A stretch of DNA of 64,000 nucleotides. Origin: Actinocatenispora rupis. GTDB taxonomy: Bacteria > Actinomycetota > Actinomycetes > Mycobacteriales > Micromonosporaceae. The notes under the pieces are model-generated. The model searched no databases, was not told where the DNA came from, and worked only from the letters and a program-made list of their open reading frames with translations. Position 1 is the stretch's first letter. Every line of letters begins with the position of its first letter. Both the position numbers and the translations under genes were made by a program. Below are positions 27,472 through 36,713 of this stretch, piece by piece. The stretch lies in contig NZ_BOMB01000026.1 in assembly GCF_016861975.1 (NCBI RefSeq), positions 1-64,000 on the forward strand, given 5' to 3'.

Positions 27472-28770
27472 TCAGTCGCCGAAGACCTGACGGGTGTACT
27501 CGTTGGCGAACACCCGGTCCGGGTCCAGCCGGTCCCGTACGGCCAGGAAGTCGTCGAACCGGGGGTACGTGGCCCGCAGCGAGTCGGCGTCCCGCCAGTG
27601 CATCTTGCCCCAGTGCGGTCGCCCGTCCACGTCGCGCATGACCGCCTCGACCCCCCGGAAGTACGGCTCATACGGCATGCCGACGTACTGGTGGACCGCG
27701 ACGTACGCGGTGTCGCGGCCGTGCGCGGTGGACAGCCACAGGTCGTCGGCCGCCGCGACACGTACCTCGACGGGGAAGGCGACGGGCACGCCACAGGTGT
27801 CGACCACCCGCCGCAGCCCGGCGAACGCGTCGCCGAGCGCGGCCCGCGGCACCGCGTACTCCATCTCGACGAAGCGGACCCGGCGCGGCGTGCAGAACAC
27901 CCGGTCGGAACGGTCCGCGTAGGTGCGGGCGCCGAGCGCGTGCGCGGAGAAGCCGTTGAGCCGCGGCACCAGCGCCGGCGCGCGGCGGGCGAGCCGGCAC
28001 GCCACCGAGAACACCGTGTTCGACAGCAGTTCGTCGTCCAGGTACGCCCGCCAGCGGGGCAGCGGGTCCGGCGCGTCGGCCCGGTTGTTCCGCTTCACCA
28101 GACACCGCTCGGTGTACGGGAACCAGTAGAACTCGACGTGGTCGTTCTCCGCCGCCATGTCGTCCACAGTGGACAGTACGGCGGGCAGCGGCATCGGGCG
28201 CTCGTCCGCGCGGAGCGTGAACGCGTCCACGCAGGCCAGCTCCACCTCCGTCAGTACGCCGACGGCACCCACCCCGAGCCGCGCCGCCTCGTACTCCTCG
28301 GGGTGCTCGGTGGGGGAGCAGTGCAGCACCTCGCCGGTGCCCGTGACCAGCGTCAGGCCGGCGACGAACGTGGCCAGCCCGCCCAGCCGCGCACCGGTGC
28401 CGTGCGTACCGGTGGAGACGGCGCCGGCGACGGTCTGCCGGTCGATGTCGCCCAGGTTCGGCAGGGCCAGGTCGGCGGCGGCGAGCACCTGGTTGAGCAG
28501 GTACAGCGGCATGCCGGCGGGGACGGTGACGCGGCGGGCGTCCTTGTCGACGGTGAACGGTCCCGCGTGTCCGGCCGGCTCCAGGCGGGTGCCGTCGGTG
28601 AGCGCGGCGCCGGTGAACGAGTGGCCGGCGCCGACCGGTTTGAGCGTGCCGCCCGCCGCGCGGACCGCGCCGACCAGCTCGGCGACCTCGGCCGCCGTCT
28701 TCGGTCGGGCGACGGCGGCGGCGACGCCCCGCCGGTTGCCCGCCCAGTTCGCCCAGCGGGGGTCGGACAT
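27472..28770 (-). CDS. FAD-linked D-arabinono-1,4-lactone oxidase family protein
   Basis: 432 residues. The FAD-binding PCMH domain has KPVGAGHSFTGAALTDGTRL (about 43-62) and LGDIDRQTVAGAVSTGTHGTG. The ALO C-terminal domain includes VEFYWFPYTERCLVKRNNR and GRPHWGKMHWRDADSLRATYPRFDDFL, the conserved HWGK motif, ending DRVFANEYTRQVFG. Actinobacterial members oxidise aldonolactones or alditols. The start is fixed by GGAGGAGGTGCG directly before the ATG. A good promoter lies at 28873-28902, and a TetR-type gene is divergent, so it may be the TetR target. Confidence 0.9.
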   Translation of the reverse strand: MSDPRWANWAGNRRGVAAAVARPKTAAEVAELVGAVRAAGGTLKPVGAGHSFTGAALTDGTRLEPAGHAGPFTVDKDARRVTVPAGMPLYLLNQVLAAADLALPNLGDIDRQTVAGAVSTGTHGTGARLGGLATFVAGLTLVTGTGEVLHCSPTEHPEEYEAARLGVGAVGVLTEVELACVDAFTLRADERPMPLPAVLSTVDDMAAENDHVEFYWFPYTERCLVKRNNRADAPDPLPRWRAYLDDELLSNTVFSVACRLARRAPALVPRLNGFSAHALGARTYADRSDRVFCTPRRVRFVEMEYAVPRAALGDAFAGLRRVVDTCGVPVAFPVEVRVAAADDLWLSTAHGRDTAYVAVHQYVGMPYEPYFRGVEAVMRDVDGRPHWGKMHWRDADSLRATYPRFDDFLAVRDRLDPDRVFANEYTRQVFGD

Positions 28771-28872
28771 CGCACCTCCTCCGGAGACGCCTACCGGAAC
28801 ATGATGGTGCGCCGTGCCCGCCGCCGCCATGCCCCGGCGTACCGTGCCGCCCGCGCTCCCGTTCATCCGATG

Positions 28873-28902
28873 TGAATACTCCTCATGTACGCCACGCGTC
28901 AA
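28873..28902 (-). promoter_or_regulatory. Sigma70-type promoter for the lactone oxidase gene
   Basis: On the minus strand, TTGACG (28902-28897) and TATTCA (28878-28873) are separated by 18 bp. The predicted start is about 95 bases before the oxidase ATG. It lies in the divergent region shared with the TetR gene. Confidence 0.5.
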
Positions 28903-28965
28903 CGGCTCCACGCTGGTGAACGACCCGATCGGGCATGATGGTGGGCGGAGCGAGGGGGCGATGCG

Positions 28966-29610
28966 GTGGCAGGCGGGCAGCGGGCGGCGACCCGGCGAAG
29001 CGGTGCACCCCTGCGCCGGGTACCGGTACAGGAGCGCAGCGCCGCCCGGGTGCAGCGGATGCTCGACGCCTGCGCCGACCTCGTCGACGAGCTGGGGTAC
29101 GACGGGCTCACGACCACGCTGCTCGCCGAGCGTGCCGGCGTCGCGATCGGCTCGGTCTACCAGTTCTTCCCGGACAAGCGGGCGGTCGTCCAGGCGCTGA
29201 CCCTGCGCAACCTGGAGACGTACCTGGGGCGGATCGGGCACCGGTTCGGCGAGGGCGGCTTCACGCACTGGTGGGACGGCGTCGACGCGGTCATCGACGA
29301 GTACGTGACGATGCAGCGGCACACGCCCGGCTTCCGCGGCCTGCACTTCGGCGACATCGTCGACGTACACCTGCTCGACCCGGAGCTGGACAACAACGCG
29401 GTGATCGTCCGCGAGCTGCGCGACCTGCTGGTCCGCCAGTTCGAGCTGACGGCCGACGAACGGTTGGACTTCGCCCTCACGGTCGCCGTGGAGACCGGCG
29501 ACGCGCTGATCAAGCTGGCGTTCCGCCGCGCGCCGGACGGCGACCCCGGGGTCATCGCCGAGGCCAAGACCCTGATCCGCCAGTACCTCTCGGGGTACGT
29601 GCGCGACTGA
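28966..29610 (+). CDS. TetR-family transcriptional regulator
   Basis: 214 residues. The N-terminal helix-turn-helix is typical: MLDACADLVDELGYDGLTTT, then LLAERAGVAIGSVYQFFPDKRAVVQAL. The ligand-binding domain contains EYVTMQRHTPGFRGLHFGDIVD and ends VIAEAKTLIRQYLSGYVRD. The GTG at 28966 follows GAGGGGGCG; an ATG five bases before it is in another frame. It is divergent from the lactone oxidase and converges on the PLP enzyme, so self-regulation and oxidase regulation are the simplest guesses. Confidence 0.9.
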   Translation: MAGGQRAATRRSGAPLRRVPVQERSAARVQRMLDACADLVDELGYDGLTTTLLAERAGVAIGSVYQFFPDKRAVVQALTLRNLETYLGRIGHRFGEGGFTHWWDGVDAVIDEYVTMQRHTPGFRGLHFGDIVDVHLLDPELDNNAVIVRELRDLLVRQFELTADERLDFALTVAVETGDALIKLAFRRAPDGDPGVIAEAKTLIRQYLSGYVRD

Positions 29611-29616
29611 CGCGGG

Positions 29617-30849
29617 TCAGAGGAACGCCTTCCCCTCGCCGCGGTACGTCGGCACGGTGTCGACGACGCGGTCCCCGTCGACCAGGTGCAGCTCGGTGAC
29701 GTGGTCGGCGAGTTCGCCCGCCTTCGCGTGCCGGAACCAGACCCGGTCCCCGACGTCCAGGTGGTCGGCCGCCGGCCCGGCCAGCGGTGTCTGCACCTCG
29801 CCCGCCCCCTCGGAACCGAGCAGCCGCAGGCCGACCGGCAACGTGGGCCGCGGCAACCGGTCCCGCCCCGGTACGCCGGAGGCCACCCAACCGCCGCCGG
29901 CGACCGTGACGACACCCCGCGCCGGCCGGCGTACGACGGGGAGGGCGAACCAGGCGGCGGGGCGCGGACGCCACGCCGAGTAGCCGTCGAACGTGGCCGG
30001 ACCGTACAGGCCGGAGCCGGCGGCGACCTCGGTGACCGCAGCCTCGGCCGCGGTGCTGTGCACGCTGCCGGTACCGCCACCGTTCACGAACTCCAGCTCG
30101 GTGACCGCGCGTACGGCGGCGACCGCGGCGGCCCGGCGGTCCCGCAGCTCGGCGGCCGAGTACCGCTGCATGAGGCGGATGGCGGCCCCGTACAGCGGGC
30201 GGCCGGCGGGACGGTCCTGGAGCCCGGCGATCTGCGCCTCGTACGCCATCAGGCCGACGAGCCGGAACCCGGGCCGGGCCACGACGGCGCGGGCGGCGGT
30301 GGCCAGCTGCGCCGGCGTGTGCAGCGGTGACCGCCGTACGCCGAGGTGCAGGCCGAGCGGCCGCCAGGACGCGTCGAGTTCCAGGCAGACCCGGACGGGC
30401 GGACGGTCGGCCGGCAGTACGGCGTCGATCAGGTCGAGCTGGTCGGCCGAGTCGACCAGCACCGTCACCCGGGCGGCCAGCTCCGGGTCGCGCAGCGCGC
30501 CGATCGCCCCCCGGTCCGCACTCGGGTACGCGCACAGCACGTCCGGATGCGTACGCGCCAGCCACGCAGCCTCGGCGAGCGTGAACGCCATGACCCCGGC
30601 GTACCCGGGCTCGGTGAGGGCCTTGTCGATCAGGGTGCGGCAGCGGACCGACTTGCTGGCGACGCGGATGGGGCGGCCGGCGGCCCGGGCCCGCAGCGCG
30701 GCGGCGTTGGCCCGGAACGCGGCGAGGTCGACCACGGCGAACGGGGGGTCGAGGTCGGCGGTGGCGGCGTCGAGGCGCGCCCGCAGCTGGGGCGCCGGTT
30801 CGCCCGCCGCGCGCGGTGCCTGCACGTCGGGACCTCGGTGGCCGGTCAT
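29617..30849 (-). CDS. PLP-dependent alanine-racemase-fold amino acid deaminase/aldolase
   Basis: 410 residues of the fold-type III PLP family (alanine racemase N-terminal barrel plus D-serine dehydratase-like/D-threonine aldolase C-domain). The PLP Lys is in RPIRVASKSVRCRTL (about 66). VCLELDASWRPLGLHLGVRRSP, VGLMAYEAQIAGL and the phosphate-binding FVNGGGTGSVHST are present, and the C-terminal metal-type region has AGPAADHLDVGDRVWFRHAKAGEL. It probably acts on D-amino acids or beta-hydroxy amino acids; the exact reaction cannot be chosen from sequence. It converges with the TetR gene, six bases apart. Confidence 0.85.
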   Translation of the reverse strand: MTGHRGPDVQAPRAAGEPAPQLRARLDAATADLDPPFAVVDLAAFRANAAALRARAAGRPIRVASKSVRCRTLIDKALTEPGYAGVMAFTLAEAAWLARTHPDVLCAYPSADRGAIGALRDPELAARVTVLVDSADQLDLIDAVLPADRPPVRVCLELDASWRPLGLHLGVRRSPLHTPAQLATAARAVVARPGFRLVGLMAYEAQIAGLQDRPAGRPLYGAAIRLMQRYSAAELRDRRAAAVAAVRAVTELEFVNGGGTGSVHSTAAEAAVTEVAAGSGLYGPATFDGYSAWRPRPAAWFALPVVRRPARGVVTVAGGGWVASGVPGRDRLPRPTLPVGLRLLGSEGAGEVQTPLAGPAADHLDVGDRVWFRHAKAGELADHVTELHLVDGDRVVDTVPTYRGEGKAFL

Positions 30850-30957
30850 GGCTGTAACCTAGCCCGCGCGCACGGCAAACGCGAACAGGACTCACAAAGT
30901 CGGCCACGTCCCAGTCGTACGGTGCGGTGCGGATGGCCGTCCGGCCCCGCGGATACA

Positions 30958-33840
30958 GTGGAATGCACTCACGGACGGGGGGAGACTGCCATCGCCACGC
31001 ATCCCGCGGACGACGAACGCGCGGCCAGCACGACCGGGCAGGCGGATCTGTCGGGCATCGCCGAGTTGAAGGCAGTACTCCGGTTCCGGGCGTTTCGCCG
31101 GTTGTGGATCGTGCTCGGCTTCTCCTCCATCGGTGACTGGCTCGGCATCCTCGCCACCGGCACGTTCGCGTCCAGCCTGTTCAAGAACCCGGTCGCGCAG
31201 GGCGCCGCGTTCTCCGGCACGATCGTCGTCCGGCTGATCCCCGCCCTCGTACTCGGGCCGATCGCCGGCGTGTTCGCCGACCGCTTCGACCGGCGACGGA
31301 CCATGGTCGTCTGCGACGCCGCCCGCTTCGTGCTGTACGCGTCGATCCCGATCGTCGGCACGTTCGCCACCACGGTGATGACCGCGACCTGGGCCGCGAT
31401 CGCCACGTTCCTGATCGAGACCTGCCAGATGATGTGGGCGCCGGCCAAGGAGGCCTCGGTGCCCAACCTGGTACCGAAGGCGCGGCTGGAGAAGGCCAAC
31501 CAGCTCGGCATGGCCACCACGTACGGGGTGACGCCGATCCTCGCCGGCCTCGTACTGGCCCTGCTCAACTGGTTGATCGGCGCGATGGGCTTCGGCTCGT
31601 CGTACAAGGTGGCGCTGTTCCTCAACGCGCTGACGTACGCGGCGACCGCGCTCATGGTGTGGTTCGGCATCCGGGAGATCTCCGGGCGGCGCGACAAGGC
31701 GCCGGAGAAGGCCGACCAGGGCATGTTCCGGCAGTTCGTCGACGGCTGGCGGTACATCGCGCGTTTCCCGTTCGCCCGCGGTCTGGTACTCGGCATCTTC
31801 GGCGCGTTCGCCGCGGCCGGCGTGGTCGTCGGTACCGGCCGGTTCTACGCCAAGTCCCTCGGCGGCGGCGACGCCAGCTTCTTCCTGCTGTTCGCGTTGC
31901 TGTTCGTCGGCCTCGGCATCGGCATCACCGCCGGACCGAAGCTGGTCGGCGCGCTGTCCCGGCGCCGCTGGTTCGGCCTGTCGATCATCCTCGCCACCGG
32001 CGCCGTCGGCCTGCTCGCGCTCGCCCCGCACCTGATGATCGCGTGCCTGCTGACCGTCGTGGTCGGCGCCGGCGCCGGCATGGCGTTCCTCAACGGCATC
32101 ACCCTGCTGGGCGCCGAGATCGACGACGCCATGCGCGGCCGGGTGTACTCGTTCATCCAGGTGTCCGTGCAGGGCGTGCTGCTGCTGACGCTGTCGCTGT
32201 CCAGCGTGCTCGTCGGCATCGGCTCGTCCCGGCACATCGGGCCGATCTCGATCAGTTCCACCCGCATCCTGCTGCTGGCCGCCGGTGTCGTCGGCGTCTT
32301 CGCCGGGTACGCGGCGCTCAAGCAGATGGACGACAAGCGCGGCGTACCGCTGCTGCCCGACATCTGGTCGTCGATCCGCGGGCGCCCGCTCGGCCGCCCG
32401 GTGCCGCACCCCGGCCCCGGCGTGTTCGTGGTGTTCGAGGGCGGCGAGGGCGCCGGCAAGTCCACCCAGGTGATCAAGCTCGCCGCCTGGCTGCGGGTGC
32501 ACGGCCGGGAAGCCGTCGTCACCCGCGAGCCCGGCGCCACCGAGGTCGGCGCCCGGATCCGCGGCCTCGTCCTCGACAAGGACGCGCTGCCCACCGGTTC
32601 CCGCGTCTCCCCCCGCGCCGAGGCCCTGCTGTACGCGGCGGACCGCGCGCACCACGTCGCCACCGTCGTACGGCCGGCGCTGGAGCGCGGCGCCGCCGTC
32701 GTCAGCGACCGGTACGTGGACTCGTCGCTGGCGTACCAGGGGGCGGGGCGGACGCTGCCGGCAGAGGAGATCGGCTGGCTGTCGAACTGGGCCACCGGCG
32801 GGCTGCGCCCCGACCTGGTCGTCCTGCTCGACGTCGACCCGCACGTCGGCCTCGCCCGCGTCGCCGATCGCGGCTCGGCCGACCGGCTGGAGTCCGAGTC
32901 GCTGGAGTTCCACGACCGGGTACGGCACGCCTTCCTCGACCTGGCCGCCGAGGATCCGTCCCGCTACCTGGTGCTCGACGCCAGCGAGGACCCGGACACC
33001 ATCGCCGGCAAGGTACGCGAGCGCATCGGTCGGCTGCTCCCCGCCGACCCCGAGCATCCGGCCGAGTCGACCACGCCCGGCACGCCGCCGGAGCCCACGC
33101 CCGCACCGGCCGACGAGACCGACCCCGCGGTACGGCCCGGCATCAGCATCCGCCGGCTCGGCTCCACCGCGCACGAGCGGCACCCGGACGGCGGCCACGA
33201 CGGCGAGACCCCACAGGCCACCGCCGTACTCCCGGCGGCGTCCACCGACGACGCCACCGAGGTACGGCCGGCCGGCGCGGACGAGGCCACCCTCGTCAAG
33301 GCCGACGCGGATGTGGCCGCTCCCGTGGCCGACGCGACCGCGGCGTCGACGGCGAACGGTGCCGACAGCGCCGCGTCCCCGGACGCCGACGAGAGCACGG
33401 CGCCCGCGGCCGGGCCCGGCGACACCACCGTGCTGCCCGCGGCCGACACCGACGCCACGAGCGTGCTCCCCGCCGACACGACGAGTGCGGTTCCCGCCGA
33501 CGACAGCAAGCCGCCGGCCGGCGACGGGAACGCGCCGGCCGATCGGAGGGCGCCCGCGGACCGTACGAGCGTGCTCCCAGCCGTCGGCGCCGACGGTACG
33601 AAAGTGCTGCCGGCGGTCGACGCCGACGGCGGTGACAAGCCCAGCGAACGCTCCGACCCGACGACGGTGATGCCGGCGCTGCGGCCGGCGGTCGACCCGT
33701 GGAACACCACGGCGGAGACGAAGATGTTCCCCACCGTGCCCGAGCACGCCGTCCCCGACCGGTACGACGACGACGAGACGATGATCATGCCGTCCGGCGG
33801 CGGTGACCTGCGGCGGCGCAAGCCGCGCCGGCGGCGCTGA
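30958..33840 (+). CDS. tmk: MFS transporter fused to thymidylate kinase
   Basis: About 960 residues. N-terminal MFS transporter (about 45-460): GDWLGILATGTFASSLF, the loop GVFADRFDRRRTMVVCD, and 10-12 TM helices. Then a complete dTMP kinase (about 485-700): P-loop FEGGEGAGKSTQ (about 494), TREPGATEVGARIR, and the nucleoside motif VSDRYVDSSLAYQGAGR. It makes dTDP, essential for DNA synthesis. An acidic Ala/Asp/Thr-rich tail of about 250 residues with recurrent (T/S)VLPA and KVLPAVDAD follows. The start is unclear: GTG at 30958 has no ribosome site, while GGGGGGAG lies 6 bases before an ATC codon (30991). holB overlaps its stop. Confidence 0.88.
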   Translation: MECTHGRGETAIATHPADDERAASTTGQADLSGIAELKAVLRFRAFRRLWIVLGFSSIGDWLGILATGTFASSLFKNPVAQGAAFSGTIVVRLIPALVLGPIAGVFADRFDRRRTMVVCDAARFVLYASIPIVGTFATTVMTATWAAIATFLIETCQMMWAPAKEASVPNLVPKARLEKANQLGMATTYGVTPILAGLVLALLNWLIGAMGFGSSYKVALFLNALTYAATALMVWFGIREISGRRDKAPEKADQGMFRQFVDGWRYIARFPFARGLVLGIFGAFAAAGVVVGTGRFYAKSLGGGDASFFLLFALLFVGLGIGITAGPKLVGALSRRRWFGLSIILATGAVGLLALAPHLMIACLLTVVVGAGAGMAFLNGITLLGAEIDDAMRGRVYSFIQVSVQGVLLLTLSLSSVLVGIGSSRHIGPISISSTRILLLAAGVVGVFAGYAALKQMDDKRGVPLLPDIWSSIRGRPLGRPVPHPGPGVFVVFEGGEGAGKSTQVIKLAAWLRVHGREAVVTREPGATEVGARIRGLVLDKDALPTGSRVSPRAEALLYAADRAHHVATVVRPALERGAAVVSDRYVDSSLAYQGAGRTLPAEEIGWLSNWATGGLRPDLVVLLDVDPHVGLARVADRGSADRLESESLEFHDRVRHAFLDLAAEDPSRYLVLDASEDPDTIAGKVRERIGRLLPADPEHPAESTTPGTPPEPTPAPADETDPAVRPGISIRRLGSTAHERHPDGGHDGETPQATAVLPAASTDDATEVRPAGADEATLVKADADVAAPVADATAASTANGADSAASPDADESTAPAAGPGDTTVLPAADTDATSVLPADTTSAVPADDSKPPAGDGNAPADRRAPADRTSVLPAVGADGTKVLPAVDADGGDKPSERSDPTTVMPALRPAVDPWNTTAETKMFPTVPEHAVPDRYDDDETMIMPSGGGDLRRRKPRRRR

Positions 33841-35015
33841 TGGGCGACGTGTTCGCCGCGGTGGTCGGCCAGCCCGAGGCGGTCGCCGTACTGCGGCGCG
33901 CCGCGAGCGCCGGCCGCCCCGGCGGCGCGCCGGCCAGCGCGATGACGCACGCCTGGCTGTTCACCGGGCCGCCCGGCTCGGGCCGGTCCGACGCGGCGCG
34001 CGCGTTCGCCGCGGCGTTGCAGTGCGACCGGGGCGGCTGCGGCGAGTGCCCGTCCTGCCACACCGTCCTCGCCGGTACGCACGCCGACGTGCGCTTCGTC
34101 GTACCGGAAGGGTTGTCGATCGGGGTCGAGCAGATGCGCGCGCTGGTGCTGCGGTCGCAGGGCGCGCCGTCGTCCGGCCGCTGGCAGGTGCTGGTCATCT
34201 CCGACGCCGACCGCCTCACCGAAGCCGCCGGGAACGCGCTGCTCAAGGCCGTGGAGGAGCCGCCCGCGCGCACGGTCTTCCTGCTGTGCACGCCGTCCAC
34301 CCACCCGGACGACATCTCCGTGACGATCCGTTCCCGCTGCCGCGTCGTGACACTGCGTACGCCGAGCGTGGAGGCGGTGTCCGCCGCGCTGCTCGCCGCG
34401 GGCGGTACCGACGAACCGACCGCGCGGTGGGCGGCCGCGGCGGCGCAGGGGCACGTCGGCCGCGCCCGCCGGCTCGCCACCGACCCGGAGGCGCGCGCCA
34501 CCCGGGACGCCGTGCTCGCCATCCCGCGCCGGCTGACCAGCCTGTCCGCCTGCTTCGACGCGGCCGGCGACCTGGTCACCGCGACCGAGAAGGAGTCCGG
34601 CCCCGAGCTGGCCGAACTCGCCGCGAAGGAACGCGAGGAGCTGGCCACCGCACTCGGCGCCGGCGGTACGGGGAAGGGGTCGGCGAGCGCGTCCCGCGGG
34701 TCGGCCGGCCAGCTGAAGGATCTGGAGAAGCGGCAGAAGACCCGAGCCACCCGCGCGCAGCGGGACGCCCTGGACCGGGCGCTCACCGACCTGGCCGGCT
34801 TCTACCGGGACGTACTCGCGGCCCGGTTCGGCGCCCCGGTCCCGGCGGTCCACGTCGACGCCGCCGACACCGTACGGGCGGCCGCCGAGCGGTGGACACC
34901 CGAGTCGACGCTGCGCCGGCTGGAGGCGGTACTCGACTGCCGCGAGGCGATCGGCGCGAACGTCAAGCCCCGCATCGCCGTCGAGTCGATGATGCTGACC
35001 CTCTGGCACGCCTGA
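33840..35015 (+). CDS. holB: DNA polymerase III delta' subunit
   Basis: 391 residues, clamp-loader delta'. AAA+-type N-domain: VVGQPEAVAVLRRA, then P-loop GPPGSGRSDAAR (about 41) in which the usual Lys is Arg, consistent with delta' not hydrolysing ATP. The zinc-binding cysteines are in CDRGGCGECPSC (about 61-72), then DVRFVVPEG, VLVISDADRLTEAAGNALLKAVEEPP and SRC (sensor-type) in IRSRCRVV. A long basic linker (KEREELATALGAGGTGKG) precedes the C-terminal collar domain. The ATG overlaps the tmk stop (TGATG), so tmk-holB is an operon, as in other actinobacteria. Confidence 0.95.
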   Translation: MGDVFAAVVGQPEAVAVLRRAASAGRPGGAPASAMTHAWLFTGPPGSGRSDAARAFAAALQCDRGGCGECPSCHTVLAGTHADVRFVVPEGLSIGVEQMRALVLRSQGAPSSGRWQVLVISDADRLTEAAGNALLKAVEEPPARTVFLLCTPSTHPDDISVTIRSRCRVVTLRTPSVEAVSAALLAAGGTDEPTARWAAAAAQGHVGRARRLATDPEARATRDAVLAIPRRLTSLSACFDAAGDLVTATEKESGPELAELAAKEREELATALGAGGTGKGSASASRGSAGQLKDLEKRQKTRATRAQRDALDRALTDLAGFYRDVLAARFGAPVPAVHVDAADTVRAAAERWTPESTLRRLEAVLDCREAIGANVKPRIAVESMMLTLWHA

Positions 35016-35030
35016 CCGCGGCCACGTGAC

Positions 35031-35062
35031 GGCGCCCTCCCCGTGGGTACGGGAAGGGCGCC
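35031..35062. terminator. Bidirectional hairpin terminator between holB and the secreted-protein gene
   Basis: GGCGCCCTCCCCGT (35031-35044) and ACGGGAAGGGCGCC (35049-35062) form a 14-bp stem with one mismatch and a 4-base loop. It lies between two convergent genes. Confidence 0.8.
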
Positions 35063-35081
35063 GGCATGGTGGTGGTGCGGG

Positions 35082-36140
35082 TCAGACGAGTCCGCCGCCC
35101 AGCAGACCGGTCACGGCCGACAGCGGGTCACTGCCCACTCCCGGCGCGCCACCCGGCTGCTGCTGGTCGCCGCCCGCCGGCTGCTGCTGGTCGGTCGGCT
35201 GCTGGCCGGCCGGCTGCTGCTGGTCGGCGCCGGTGGACTGGTCGGCCGGTGCGGCCGGGGCGTCCTCCGGGCCGGTCAGCCCGCCGCCGCTCAGCTGGCC
35301 GGTGACCGGCCCGGTGAGCTGGTTGACGGGCAGCCCGGCGACGTTCGCGCCACCGGTCAGACCGTCGACCGGCGAGGCCGACTCGCCGCCCGGGTTCGGC
35401 AGGCTGCCGAGGGCGGGACCGCCGGCGAGCTTGCCGACCGTACCGGCCACGGTGGTGCCGGCCTGGGTCATCAGCCCGTCGGTGGGCAGCTTGTTGTTCT
35501 GCCCGACGGTGAAACCGTCCTCCGAGCGGCTGACCGCCAGCAGCGGTACGACCTTGCCCGGTGCCGCGACCGGCAGCGGTACGACGGTGCTCTCCGGCCC
35601 GGTGTTCGAGTCGGTCGGCGCCGCCTGCTGGTCGGTCGACGGCGGCTGCTGCTGCGCCGGCGCGCCCTGGTCGGTGGGCGCCTGCTGGCCCACACCGCCC
35701 AGGAGCGGCCCGACGACCGGCAGCCCCGACGGGTCGGTGACGCCGGCCTCGTGCCCGCCGGTCAGACCGTCGAGCGGGCCGGCCGCGGGGCCGGCGAGCT
35801 GCTTGACGGGCTGCACGACCTGGCCGGCGGCGCCGGTCAGCTGGGGCACGTCGACCTTCGTACCGTTGGTCGGGATCTGGCCCGGCGCCGTCGAGACGCC
35901 CGGCAGGTCCTCGGTCGCGGACTCGTTGAAGACCGCACCCGGCCGTACGACACCCTGCTGGGTCGCAAGGTCCCGCGAAGCCATGATCGGGTGCGCCACA
36001 CGCGGCGTGGTGCTCAGTACGGCGGGCCGGTCGTTGCTCGGTACCGACACCGCCGCGTTGGCCGCGCCCGCGCCGAACAGGAGCATTCCTCCGGCGATGA
36101 CGGCGGCGCTGACCGCGCGGTGGATCCACTTGCGGTTCAT
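35082..36140 (-). CDS. Secreted Gln/Pro/Gly-rich protein
   Basis: 352 residues. A clear Sec signal peptide: basic MNRKWIHR, core AVSAAVIAGGMLLFGAGA and an ANA-A cleavage site near residue 29. The mature protein has several copies of a motif of the type P(L/V)DGLTGG or GLTG (about residues 125, 275 and 295), plus Gln/Pro blocks such as ADQQQPAGQQPTDQQQP. No enzymatic domain. It may be a cell-envelope structural protein. The end is set by a strong convergent terminator. Confidence 0.75.
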   Translation of the reverse strand: MNRKWIHRAVSAAVIAGGMLLFGAGAANAAVSVPSNDRPAVLSTTPRVAHPIMASRDLATQQGVVRPGAVFNESATEDLPGVSTAPGQIPTNGTKVDVPQLTGAAGQVVQPVKQLAGPAAGPLDGLTGGHEAGVTDPSGLPVVGPLLGGVGQQAPTDQGAPAQQQPPSTDQQAAPTDSNTGPESTVVPLPVAAPGKVVPLLAVSRSEDGFTVGQNNKLPTDGLMTQAGTTVAGTVGKLAGGPALGSLPNPGGESASPVDGLTGGANVAGLPVNQLTGPVTGQLSGGGLTGPEDAPAAPADQSTGADQQQPAGQQPTDQQQPAGGDQQQPGGAPGVGSDPLSAVTGLLGGGLV

Positions 36141-36150
36141 CGTTATGTCC

Positions 36151-36555
36151 TCAATGCATCGGGTACATGGTCAGTCGTGCGCTGTACCCGCGGAGCGAGC
36201 CTCCGGTACGCGCGGCGTACCGGGTGAGGGTGTGGAGAGTGACCGCGGTGGTGCGGCGTGCCGATCGAGGTCGTACCTCCCGGGCGCGGGGCAGCCCGGC
36301 ACGGGCTGGCTGCCCGCTCCGGCGCGCCCGGGGCGCGGTACGTCCGACCCGGCCCGCGCCCGGATGGCACGGGATGGTCGTCGATCTGCTCGCTCCGCGG
36401 TCCTTCTCTCCCGGAACCGTCCGGTCCTCCCGCCGGGGCCCGCGGCCGTCCGCGGTCGCCATGCGGCGCGGCTGCGGTGGTACCGGCATCGGAGCTGGTG
36501 TGGACGACGACGGCACCGCCTGCCCGCGGGCCTTCGTCGTACGCCTCCGAGCCAT
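36151..36555 (-). CDS. Possible small basic protein
   Basis: 134 codons starting MARRRTTKARGQAVP. The case for it is an ATG with AAGGGGGTGCG directly upstream, and a first half with the GC-rich third positions expected of a gene. Against it are the Arg/Pro/Ser-rich composition throughout, loss of codon bias in the second half, and absence of any recognised domain. If real it would lie 10 bases before the secreted-protein gene and be co-transcribed with it. Confidence 0.3.
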   Translation of the reverse strand: MARRRTTKARGQAVPSSSTPAPMPVPPQPRRMATADGRGPRREDRTVPGEKDRGASRSTTIPCHPGAGRVGRTAPRARRSGQPARAGLPRAREVRPRSARRTTAVTLHTLTRYAARTGGSLRGYSARLTMYPMH

Positions 36556-36713
36556 CGCACCCCCTTGGTCGGTACGGACTGTTCCGGGCACGGATTGTGC
36601 CTACCCACGTACATAACGTGCAAGTGCCCGGGGAGGGTTACGCATCACACGCGATCAACCGCCGGCCATCGGCGATTCGTCAGGACATCGGCATCGGTCG
36701 TTACCATCGGGCC

